Below are positions 14,142-21,232 of a stretch of 21,363 nucleotides of DNA, in pieces. Numbering within the stretch: the stretch's first letter is position 1; each line of letters opens with the position of its first letter. The notes beneath the pieces are model-generated. The model ran no database searches, was not told the origin of the DNA, and worked only from the letters and a program-made list of their open reading frames with translations. Source of the stretch: JAWLBW01 sp041687475. Lineage in GTDB: Bacteria; J088; JAWLBW01. Position numbers and translations under genes: made by a program. The stretch lies in assembly GCA_041687475.1 (NCBI GenBank), contig JAWLBW010000040.1, positions 1 through 21,363 of the forward strand, read 5' to 3'.

Positions 14142-14162
14142 ATCGTAGCAGGTAGCTACCTG
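14142..14162 (-). promoter_or_regulatory. Possible leaderless promoter and 14 bp palindrome before the Tex30-like gene
   Basis: Read leftward, TACGAT (14147-14142) lies seven bases before the ATG at 14134, and no Shine-Dalgarno is present. No good -35 is seen. CAGGTAGCTACCTG, a perfect 14-base palindrome, occupies 14149-14162 immediately upstream of the -10, where an operator would block polymerase. Confidence 0.33.
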
Positions 14163-14203
14163 GCATGCCGTCACGGCGTACAGGGAATTGTCCATCTCAG
14201 CAA

Positions 14204-17200
14204 TTAGGAGGGTGGGCGTTTGCGCGTGCTGCTCTTCATGTCGCCGCGTAGTTCGCCGGCACCCTCTTCCGGCGTTTCACCGGCAGGGTGGTGCCCGGGC
14301 GGTTCGGCGGGCGGCAGCCAGATCGAGAAGGTCGTTTCCAGGCCTTCCCGGCTCGTGCAGTCGATGGTGCCGCCATGCGCGTCGACCAGGCCTTTGACGA
14401 TGTACAATCCGAGGCCATGCCCCGAGATATTTCCGGAGATGCGGGCGCTGCGGCCGAAACGCTGAAAAAGATGGCTGAGCTCTTCGGTAGGAATACCCTC
14501 GCCCTCGTTCGTAATCGAAATGCGAACACCTCCTTGCGCCGCTTGCAGGCGCACGCTGATAGGTGTTCCTTCGTAGCCGTACTTCACGGCATTGGAGACG
14601 AGGTTGCCGATGATCTGCTCGAACCTTGCCGGATCGAGGGCCACGACGGGCAGGTGATCGGCGACTTCCAGACGAAGCCGCCTGCCTTCGGGAACGGGCA
14701 GCCGTTCAACGATTTCATGCAGTAGCGACTCGGGGTCGGTCTTGCGCTTCTTGAGCGGCATGCGGTGCGCCTCGATCAGCGAGAGGTCCATCAGGTCGCT
14801 GACCAGCCGGTTCAGTTGCGAGACGCCGGCCTTGAGGTGATGCAGGTGTCCCTCGACATCGCTCTTTCCCGCGCGGCCGCAGACTTCTCCCAGAATCTCG
14901 GTGCGCATGGTGATGGCTGTAAGCGGTTGCCGCAGATCGTGGGCGATGACGCTCATCCACTCTTCACGCAAGCGCTCGAGTTCGCGCTCGGCGGTAATAT
15001 CTTCGATGACCACAATGGAGCCCACTACCTTTCCGTTCTCGTCGCGCACGGGTTCTGCGGCCGCGACGATGGGAATGAGCTTGCCGTCCATACGCAGAAA
15101 GCTGTATTCGCCATGGGCCACCGACTCGCCGCGCAGCGCGCGGCTCGAAGGGAATTCGGCCGCATCGAGCACCCGCCCCTCCTTCGACCGCAAGCGCCCC
15201 TGGTATTGCCCCGGACCCTGTGTCGAGTCGAGCGGAAAGGCAAAGAGCTGCCGGGCCCGCGGGTTCGCCTGCATGACGAGTCGCCCGCCGGGTAGTACCT
15301 CGACCAGGAGAATGCCGGTCGGCGCCCGCTCGACTACCCGACGAAGCCAGATGCGTTCGGCCTCGATGCGCGCGCGCAGCTTCTCGCGTTCTTCATCGGC
15401 TTGCATTTGTTTGCTGATGTCGCGAAAAACGATGACTCCACCAGAAATCCGTCCTTGTTCGTCGTGAGTGGGGCTGCACGAGTATTCGACGGGAAACGAG
15501 GTTCCGTCTCTTCGCCAGAAGGTCGTATGGCCGCCGGTCTGCGTGATACCGTTGCGAAGGGCGCCGTGCAGCGGACATTTCTCGATGGGGAACGGCTTTC
15601 CGTCGGGGTAGCTGTGGTGCAATACCTCGTGTTTCACCTTGCCGATCAGTTCTTCGGGTTCCCTGCCGAGTATGTCGGCCGCGGTGCGGTTGACGAAGGT
15701 GGTGCGGCCCGCGAGATCGAGGCCGTAGATGCCTTCGCTTGCGGCGTTGAGAATCGACCCGAAACGTTGCTGCAGCTCGAACAGGCGTTGTTCGGCCAGA
15801 TAGCGGTCGGTAATATCCTGTACGGTGCCGTGCATTCCCTGGGGTGAATTGTCATCACCGACGATAACGCGGGCTTCTTCGTGCACATAGCGCACCGAGC
15901 CGTCGGGCCTGACGATGCGATGATCGATACCATAGGGCGTGACCATGTCGAGGGCCTCACGCACCGAAAGGTCGAGCCGCTCGCGATCGTCAGGGTGAAC
16001 ACAGGAAAGTAAGGCTTCATAGGTCGGCGTGAAGTCTTTCTCTTGCCCGAATATCCGGTACACCTCGTCGCTCCAGTGCAACTGCCCTGTGGCGACGTCC
16101 CATCGCCAGTTACCCACCGAGGCGATGCGCTGCGCTTTGGCCAGTTCGGCCTCTCTTTCCTGCAGCGCCTCGACCATTTCCATGCGCTCGGTTACGTCGC
16201 GCACCATACCTTGAATGAGAGGGCCGCCGTTGTGCCTGACCAGAGAACTTTCAAACTCGAGCCACAAGGGGGCTCCGGTCTTGCTTTTTCCGCGCAGCTG
16301 TACACGGCCGGTGGGCTGCCCCGAGGCAAGGTGGGCAATGTAGGTATCGAGCCGCTCATGATCGTCGGGGCGCACGACGGTGTATGCCAGGTCGAAATTT
16401 CGATAGTATTCTTCGGGCGCATACCCGGTTATTTCCAGGGCCGACGGGCTCACGTATTCGAAAGCACGCTCAGGCGCTACGCGCACCCGGAAGACGATGT
16501 CCTTCGCATTCTCGGCAAGCAGTCTGAAGCTTTCCTCGCTTGTTTTCAGTGCCGATTGGTATCTGACTTGTTCCGATACGTCTTCTATCTGGGCCAGAAA
16601 GTGCAGCGGGTGGCCACGTTCGTCACGTACCAGCGAGCCATGCAGGCGCACGTGAATGATTGCACCGTCTTTCCGAATGTAGCGCTTTTCCAGCTGGTAA
16701 CGCGAAATCTCGCCGGCGGCAAGCTGTCGCGCCAGGCCCAGATCGGTTTCCAGATCGTCAGGATGGGTAATATCCTGAAAACGAAGGCGTTCAAGCTCAT
16801 GCTTCGCATAGCCGACGGTTTCGCAGAGCGCGGCGTTGACACGTTCGAAGCGTCCATCCAACGTAACGACCGCCATGCCGATGGGGGCGTTGTCGATAAT
16901 CTGGATAAATCGCTGGGCGTACAGTGCGCTCGCGCGTTCGGCCTCAATGCGACGTTGCAGCTCACGTTTCAGGTGTTCGCGTCCGTGTGCCTGGGCAAGG
17001 GCGGCCGAAAACATACCGCCCAGGGCCGTCAGGGTGTGCCGATCGGCTTCCTGGAAAGTATGCGGCCGGTCGATGGACCACGTAAGCACCCCAAGGAGGT
17101 CGTCGCCGGAAAGCAGAGGCAGCGCCACAGCCGAGATGGGCGGGGCTTCCTGTAGATAGGCCCTGAGCTTAGGCAGTCCGGTGGTGAAGCGCCGGGTGTC

Positions 17201-17527
17201 GGAAACGAACTGCGGCGTGCGCTGTCTGGCGGCTTGTGCCACGAAGTGCTCCGAGTCGAAGGGAAGGGTTTCGAGCTCGGCTGCGATATCGTCGGGAAGG
17301 CGGCGCCTGCGCAGGCCTACGAGTACGCTCGCGTCTTCAGAAGGAACCAGCAGGTATGAGGCACGCGCCCCCAGGCGATCGAGGCCGTCGAGCATGGCCT
17401 CAACAGTTGCACCGAAGTCGCTCTGCGATACGAGCGAAGCGGCCGTATCGGCCATCACTTCAATGAGGTGCGCCGCGTTACCGGTGAAAAGTTCGTCGAA
17501 TCCGGGGGTGATTTCGCCATCAGCCAT
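14204..17527 (-). CDS. GAF/multi-PAS sensor histidine kinase without receiver domain
   Basis: A 1107-residue cytoplasmic sensor kinase; no membrane segment or signal peptide is visible. Domains in order are GAF (about 20-180), a short coiled linker (RELQRRIEAERA), five PAS/PAC modules (about 200-322, 326-449, 460-575, 585-705, 720-847), HisKA with the H-box VIAHDLRQPLT (His863), and HATPase_c (about 963-1073) with N-box GNLVSNAVKYG, NEGEGIP and SGHGLGLYIVKGL. PAC motifs such as FLAQIEDVSE and QGMVRDVTER close the PAS units. PAS modules of this kind can bind haem, flavin or small ligands, but no specific cofactor residues stand out. The C-terminal 35 residues are Pro/Gly-rich. No response regulator gene is adjacent, so it is an orphan kinase. 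The start is ATG 17527; a GAAGG lies about 12 bases upstream, which is far. Confidence 0.92.
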   Translation of the reverse strand: MADGEITPGFDELFTGNAAHLIEVMADTAASLVSQSDFGATVEAMLDGLDRLGARASYLLVPSEDASVLVGLRRRRLPDDIAAELETLPFDSEHFVAQAARQRTPQFVSDTRRFTTGLPKLRAYLQEAPPISAVALPLLSGDDLLGVLTWSIDRPHTFQEADRHTLTALGGMFSAALAQAHGREHLKRELQRRIEAERASALYAQRFIQIIDNAPIGMAVVTLDGRFERVNAALCETVGYAKHELERLRFQDITHPDDLETDLGLARQLAAGEISRYQLEKRYIRKDGAIIHVRLHGSLVRDERGHPLHFLAQIEDVSEQVRYQSALKTSEESFRLLAENAKDIVFRVRVAPERAFEYVSPSALEITGYAPEEYYRNFDLAYTVVRPDDHERLDTYIAHLASGQPTGRVQLRGKSKTGAPLWLEFESSLVRHNGGPLIQGMVRDVTERMEMVEALQEREAELAKAQRIASVGNWRWDVATGQLHWSDEVYRIFGQEKDFTPTYEALLSCVHPDDRERLDLSVREALDMVTPYGIDHRIVRPDGSVRYVHEEARVIVGDDNSPQGMHGTVQDITDRYLAEQRLFELQQRFGSILNAASEGIYGLDLAGRTTFVNRTAADILGREPEELIGKVKHEVLHHSYPDGKPFPIEKCPLHGALRNGITQTGGHTTFWRRDGTSFPVEYSCSPTHDEQGRISGGVIVFRDISKQMQADEEREKLRARIEAERIWLRRVVERAPTGILLVEVLPGGRLVMQANPRARQLFAFPLDSTQGPGQYQGRLRSKEGRVLDAAEFPSSRALRGESVAHGEYSFLRMDGKLIPIVAAAEPVRDENGKVVGSIVVIEDITAERELERLREEWMSVIAHDLRQPLTAITMRTEILGEVCGRAGKSDVEGHLHHLKAGVSQLNRLVSDLMDLSLIEAHRMPLKKRKTDPESLLHEIVERLPVPEGRRLRLEVADHLPVVALDPARFEQIIGNLVSNAVKYGYEGTPISVRLQAAQGGVRISITNEGEGIPTEELSHLFQRFGRSARISGNISGHGLGLYIVKGLVDAHGGTIDCTSREGLETTFSIWLPPAEPPGHHPAGETPEEGAGELRGDMKSSTRKRPPS

Positions 17528-17711
17528 GCGTGCCGTTGTGCCTTCGAGCGGAAATAACTTTCCGGCATTACTTTAGCACTCATGACAGGCGGCTGTACAA
17601 GGTATGCGCGCAAGGAGTAAGAGTACTGGAGCCGGTGGCTCGCGCAGAAGCCCTGCCTCGACCCGCAACCGACGAGTCGAGTCCACGCGCGACGACGCTG
17701 AGAAGGCCCGG
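17528..17711. other. Intergenic region between GST and PAS kinase genes
   Basis: These 184 bases should hold the kinase promoter. TAAAGT on the minus strand (17576-17571) with TTGTAC 19 bases upstream is a weak match only. No gene, RNA or terminator is recognised. Confidence 0.3.
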
Positions 17712-18362
17712 TCAGTCCATGTGGGGAATCGATTCGCTTTCCTGGCGGCCGTCTTTCATCCATTCCTGCATGGCGGGCAGGGCAAGAATGGTTTCCATGT
17801 AGCGGCGGGCCTGCGAATCGACATGCACGTCGTACGTTTGAAAACGAAGCACGACGGGGGCGAACATGGCGTCGGCAATGGTGAAGCGGCCGAACAGAAA
17901 GTCGCCCCCGTGGCCGTACTGCGTGCGGCAATCGCGCCAGATGGCGAGTATTCGCTCGATGTCGACCTGCAGCGCTGCGGTCAACGGCTTTCCGCCCACC
18001 GGGCGGCGTATGTTCATGCCCATTTCACTGCGCAGGGTGGCAAAGCCTGCGTGCATTTCGGCGCTTACCGACCGCGCGACGGCGCGGGCGCGCAGGTCGT
18101 GGGGCCACAGTTGGGCCTGGGGAAAGCGCTCGGCCAGGTACTCGCAGATGGCGAGCGAGTCCCAGACGCGCAGGTTGCCGTCGATGAGGCAGGGCACCTT
18201 TCCACTCGGAGAAAAGGCGTTGATGCGTTCCCTGGCGCCTGGAACATAGAGGGGAATCCGTTCTTCACGGAAGGCGGCCCCGGTGTGTTTGAGCGCGAGC
18301 CAGGGGCGCAGCGACCACGACGAGTAGTTCTTGTTTCCGATGACGAGCAGCAGTTCGTTCAT
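17712..18362 (-). CDS. Glutathione S-transferase family protein
   Basis: A 216-residue soluble GST. The thioredoxin-fold N-domain starts LLVIGNKNYSSWSLRPW (Ser14/Ser15 are candidate catalytic residues that activate glutathione), then FSPSGKVPCLIDG (about 52-64, the cis-Pro loop) and VWDSLAICEYLAERFP (about 66-81, the glutathione gamma-glutamyl site with ES/DS). The all-helical C-domain carries GGDFLFGRFTIADAMFAPV (about 153-171), the conserved capping Asp region. This is the NYSSWSLRPWL-type bacterial GST group; the substrate is unknown. ATG 18362 is chosen because the family begins right there; the longer frame from 18404 reads through the end of the upstream TM2 gene. Only 38 bases separate it from TM2, so the two are probably one transcription unit. 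Confidence 0.92.
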   Translation of the reverse strand: MNELLLVIGNKNYSSWSLRPWLALKHTGAAFREERIPLYVPGARERINAFSPSGKVPCLIDGNLRVWDSLAICEYLAERFPQAQLWPHDLRARAVARSVSAEMHAGFATLRSEMGMNIRRPVGGKPLTAALQVDIERILAIWRDCRTQYGHGGDFLFGRFTIADAMFAPVVLRFQTYDVHVDSQARRYMETILALPAMQEWMKDGRQESESIPHMD

Positions 18363-18400
18363 AATCTGGAGCGTGAAGAGCCTGTGGGGAAGTGCGAGCG

Positions 18401-18807
18401 TCAAGAGCGGTTTACGACGTCAATCTGGTCGTTCAGCGTCCAGTAGTCGTACAGGTAGCCGAGAAGGAACAGACCGCCGGTGAGCAGATAGAGAAGGCCG
18501 GTAACCCATTTGCCCATGTAGAAGCGATGCACGCCGAAAACGCCCAGGAAGGTCAACAGAATCCACGAAAGATTGTAGTCGACCCTGCCGGGGGTGAAAC
18601 GGCGTGCGGCGTCGCGATCCATGCCGGGAATCAGGAAGAGATCGATGAGCCAACCGATGCCCAGCAGACCGAGGGTGAAGAACCAGATGGTGCCGGTAAC
18701 CGGCTTTCCGTAAAAGAACCGATGGGCTCCGGTGAAACCGAAATCCACAGGAGATAGCCGAAGAACATATTGTGGGTATCGGCTTGTCGGGTGTTTTCCG
18801 TCATCAT
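18401..18807 (-). pseudogene. Double-TM2-domain membrane protein, split by a one-base frameshift
   Basis: Two adjoining frames together make a protein of about 135 residues with two TM2 repeats. The first part, from ATG 18807 (or 18804), reads MTENTRQADTHNMFFGYLLWI and then goes out of frame. The second frame continues GFTGAHRFFYGKPVTG, GIGWLIDLFLIPGM, a second TM2 unit GVFGVHRFYMGKWVTG, and ends with LYDYWTLNDQ. Known double-TM2 proteins run GYLLWIFGFTG without a break, so one T is missing on the coding strand at the triplet 18741-18743. With that base restored the frame is open throughout. TM2 proteins are small integral membrane proteins of poorly defined role. This may be a true inactivating mutation or an assembly error. 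GGAGG lies 11 bases before the first ATG. Confidence 0.82.
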
Positions 18808-18990
18808 GGCCTGCCTTGCCTCCGAAAGTATCAGCGTATCCGATCGGCGAAGGGCGGGCCAGCCATCGGCGCACGCTGCCGGCAGGGAAATGGTGGGGCC
18901 GCGGTGCCGGTGGTCTCGCCTCATGCTGTTGTGCTCGTGACCACGGTGGGGCGGTACGATGCTGCTTGATTTCACAGGAATGAGGTTGCC
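18808..18990. other. Divergent intergenic region between TM2 and NmrA-like genes
   Basis: These 183 bases hold the promoters of both flanking genes. TACGAT at 18955-18960 is a possible rightward -10 for the NmrA-like gene, without a clear -35. No leftward promoter is convincing. No gene is seen. Confidence 0.3.
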
Positions 18991-19896
18991 ATGATTTTCG
19001 TTACCGGCGCAGGCGGTTATATCGGACGTGAACTTGTGCCCCTGTTGACCGAGCGTGGGGCCCAGGTGCGCATCGGGGCCGTGCGCGAGTTGCCGCGCGA
19101 CATGGAGCAGGGGGGCAGTGAACAGGTGCGCCTCGATATGGCCGACTCGAGTTCTCTGGTCGAGGCGCTGCGTGGCTGCGATCGTCTGTTTCTGCTGTCG
19201 CCGTTCTGGATTGATCAGGTCGAAACCGAAACCCGGCTTGTCGATGCCGCGCACAGGGCCGGGGTCGACTACATCGTGAAGCAATCGGTGGCCGGGGCCG
19301 ACGAAGGGGGGGCGTTTCCGCTGGCCGCTCGCCACCGGGCAATAGAGAAGCACATTCGCAAGTTGAACATACGGCATGCTTTTCTTCACCCGAGCCCGTT
19401 CATGCAGGATTTTCTGCTGTACGGCGCCGATATGATTCGCAGCGAAGACCGGTTCATGCGTCCCGAGGGTGAGGGCAGCATGAGCTTCGTCGACGCCCGC
19501 GACGCCGCGGCGGTGGCGGCCGAGGTGCTACTGGGCGATAAGAACGAAGATGTCGGTTGCCGGGTGACCGGGCCCGAGGCGATTACGAATTATCAGGCCG
19601 CACAGATTCTGAGCAAGGTGCTGCACCGATCCATTCGCTACGTCGACGTTCTCGGCGACGATTTCCGGAACTGGCTGCGGGCCGAGGGGGTAAATGATCG
19701 GGAAATCGACATGCTTCTGGAACTGCACCAGATAAACGGCACCGGCCTGGCGGCGGAAGTTACTTCGACCGTGCGCGACGTAACCGGTCGTGAGCCCACC
19801 CCATTTGTCGATTTCGTACGCGAGCACCGGGCCGCTTTCGAGGCCCCGCGGCAGACCGTCCGAAGCGAGGCGCCGTCAGAGGAAGCGCGTCCGTAG
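18991..19896 (+). CDS. NmrA-like NAD(P)-binding protein (atypical short-chain dehydrogenase)
   Basis: A 301-residue single-domain Rossmann-fold protein. It begins with the dinucleotide-binding motif VTGAGGYIGRELVPLL (GxxGxxG, about 4-19), then VRLDMADSSSLVEALRGCDRLFLLSP (about 46-71), KQSVAGAD near 99, and the substrate-side HAFLHPSPFMQDFL (about 129-142). The classic SDR YxxxK is absent, as expected for the NmrA/atypical-a5 group, which includes redox sensors and reductases such as QorB- and AzoB-like proteins. The C-terminal 20 residues are polar and probably disordered. TGAGGT lies about five bases before the ATG, a clear Shine-Dalgarno. Whether it is a sensor or a reductase cannot be told. 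Confidence 0.88.
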   Translation: MIFVTGAGGYIGRELVPLLTERGAQVRIGAVRELPRDMEQGGSEQVRLDMADSSSLVEALRGCDRLFLLSPFWIDQVETETRLVDAAHRAGVDYIVKQSVAGADEGGAFPLAARHRAIEKHIRKLNIRHAFLHPSPFMQDFLLYGADMIRSEDRFMRPEGEGSMSFVDARDAAAVAAEVLLGDKNEDVGCRVTGPEAITNYQAAQILSKVLHRSIRYVDVLGDDFRNWLRAEGVNDREIDMLLELHQINGTGLAAEVTSTVRDVTGREPTPFVDFVREHRAAFEAPRQTVRSEAPSEEARP

Positions 19897-19919
19897 GGAA
19901 AGCGGGAGTCGCTTCATGT

Positions 19920-20177
19920 TTGCCGTCAAGCCATGTCGAGCGCACCGATGGTACCTTTCTGGGGGCGCCTGTGGGTGATACCAGGCTTCTGTCGGGCGAT
20001 CGCCTGATTCTTTACGGACGCACGAAAAGCATGGAACGAGTCGAACATCGCGGTCAGGGTGCGTTCGCCGATCTCGAGCACGAATACGCGGTTGCCGAGC
20101 AGAAACAGGTTATTGAATCGGAGAAGCGCGAAGACCCGGTATCGAGGGTAGACCCGGGCTCTTCGGCTTCGACATGA
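19920..20177 (+). pseudogene. 3' remnant of a TrkA-C (RCK_C) domain gene
   Basis: The frame encodes SSHVERTDGTFLGAP, VGDTRLLSGDRLILYG and a charged tail EHEYAVAEQKQVIESEKRE, ending in TGA. This is the pattern of the last part of TrkA-C regulatory domains found at the C-terminus of ion transporters or channels. The first half of the domain and the whole membrane part are missing. The only in-frame start is a TTG at 19920 without a Shine-Dalgarno, and the NmrA-like gene ends only 24 bases upstream. It is therefore most likely a truncated relic rather than a working small protein. It fills most of the 304-base stretch between NmrA and the XRE-kinase gene, and no other gene is seen there. Confidence 0.65.
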
Positions 20178-20200
20178 TGCGGTGGACGTCGTGGTCCGGC

Positions 20201-21232
20201 TTACTCGGCCGTCAGGGCCAGCTGGGAGGCTGCCACCCGTGCCGACGGAGGCGTCGTCGGAAGATCGACATGAAAAGTCGACCCGCTGCCCAGTGCGCTT
20301 TCTGCGCGCACCGTACCGCCATGGGCATCGACAATCTGTTTGACGATGAAGAGACCGAGCCCCAGCCCGCCGTACTCTCGTTGCGAAACCGCTCGTTCGA
20401 ATCGCCCGAAGATGCGCTCGAGGGCGTCGGGGGCAATGCCGATACCCCTGTCCGTAATGGAGACCGAAAGAGCGTCCTTTCCGTTCCGTGCCAGCTTGAG
20501 GTCGACGGGCTTGTCGCCGCCGTACTTGAACGCGTTCATCAACAGGTTCGTCACGACCTGGTCGATGCGAAGGCGGTCCCAGCGCACGTTGACGGGTTTG
20601 TCGGGAAGCTCGACCTGCAGACGTATGTCTTGCGACGACCGAAAGCGGGTCGCGATGTCTTCGAGCATCTCGACCAGATTGAATTCTTCGGGTTCAATCT
20701 GCAGACCGCCCGAAGAAATGCGGGTGACATCGAGCAGCTGGTCGACCAGCATGGAAAGGCGGGCTCCCTGGCGGCGTATGGCGTCGAGGCTCTTGACCAG
20801 ACGTTTGTATAACGGAGTGTTTGACGCCGCAGCCGTGGCGCGTTCGAGCATCTGCACCTGCAGCAGGCCGTCATGCCCGAATGGCAGGATACGGTCGAAC
20901 CAGACGCCGGCCCGCGCCTCGTCCCGGTCCTTGCCGGTGATCTCGAAACGGTTCGCAGGAAAGACCACGACCTTGCCGGCGGACAGGTCATCGTTTTCCT
21001 GCAAAATCAGGTCCGATACGCTCACCTCGAGCGCTGCCGCTATGCGGTGCAGCATCGCGAGCGAGGGTGACAGGCGGCTGTTCTCGACCTTTGAGACCAT
21101 GCTCTCGGAGCAGCCCACCAATTCCGCGAGCCGCTTCAGGGTATATCCCTTCAGCAGCCTTTCATACTTTATTTTTCGCCCATGATGCGCCACCCGGCTT
21201 ATCGGCGTTGTTTGCGATTTTTGATTATTCAT
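20201..21232 (-). CDS. XRE helix-turn-helix fused to a histidine-kinase ATPase core (H-box missing)
   Basis: A 343-residue cytoplasmic chimera. Residues 18-77 are an XRE/Cro-type HTH (KRLAELVGCSESMVSKVENS, with LHRIAAALEVSVSDL). Residues 85-122 (GKVVVFPANRFEI through VWFDRILPFGHDG) resemble the opening strands of the cupin domain of XRE-cupin regulators. From about 123 it turns into a histidine kinase: LLQVQMLER and RLSMLVDQLLDVTRISSG match the HisKA helices after the H-box. A complete HATPase_c follows (about 205-326) with N-box NLLMNAFKYGG, DRGIGIAP, IFGRFERA and GGLGLGLFIVKQI. The phospho-acceptor H-box (HELRTP type) is absent; His120 in FGHDG is not in a normal context. Thus DNA binding is fused to an ATP-binding kinase core without the usual phosphorylation site. 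No receiver protein is nearby. The ATG 21232 has only a weak upstream purine stretch. Confidence 0.85.
   Translation of the reverse strand: MNNQKSQTTPISRVAHHGRKIKYERLLKGYTLKRLAELVGCSESMVSKVENSRLSPSLAMLHRIAAALEVSVSDLILQENDDLSAGKVVVFPANRFEITGKDRDEARAGVWFDRILPFGHDGLLQVQMLERATAAASNTPLYKRLVKSLDAIRRQGARLSMLVDQLLDVTRISSGGLQIEPEEFNLVEMLEDIATRFRSSQDIRLQVELPDKPVNVRWDRLRIDQVVTNLLMNAFKYGGDKPVDLKLARNGKDALSVSITDRGIGIAPDALERIFGRFERAVSQREYGGLGLGLFIVKQIVDAHGGTVRAESALGSGSTFHVDLPTTPPSARVAASQLALTAE

Noticed and set aside
16043..17155. 370-codon rightward frame
   Set aside because: Antisense to the GAF/PAS region of the sensor kinase.
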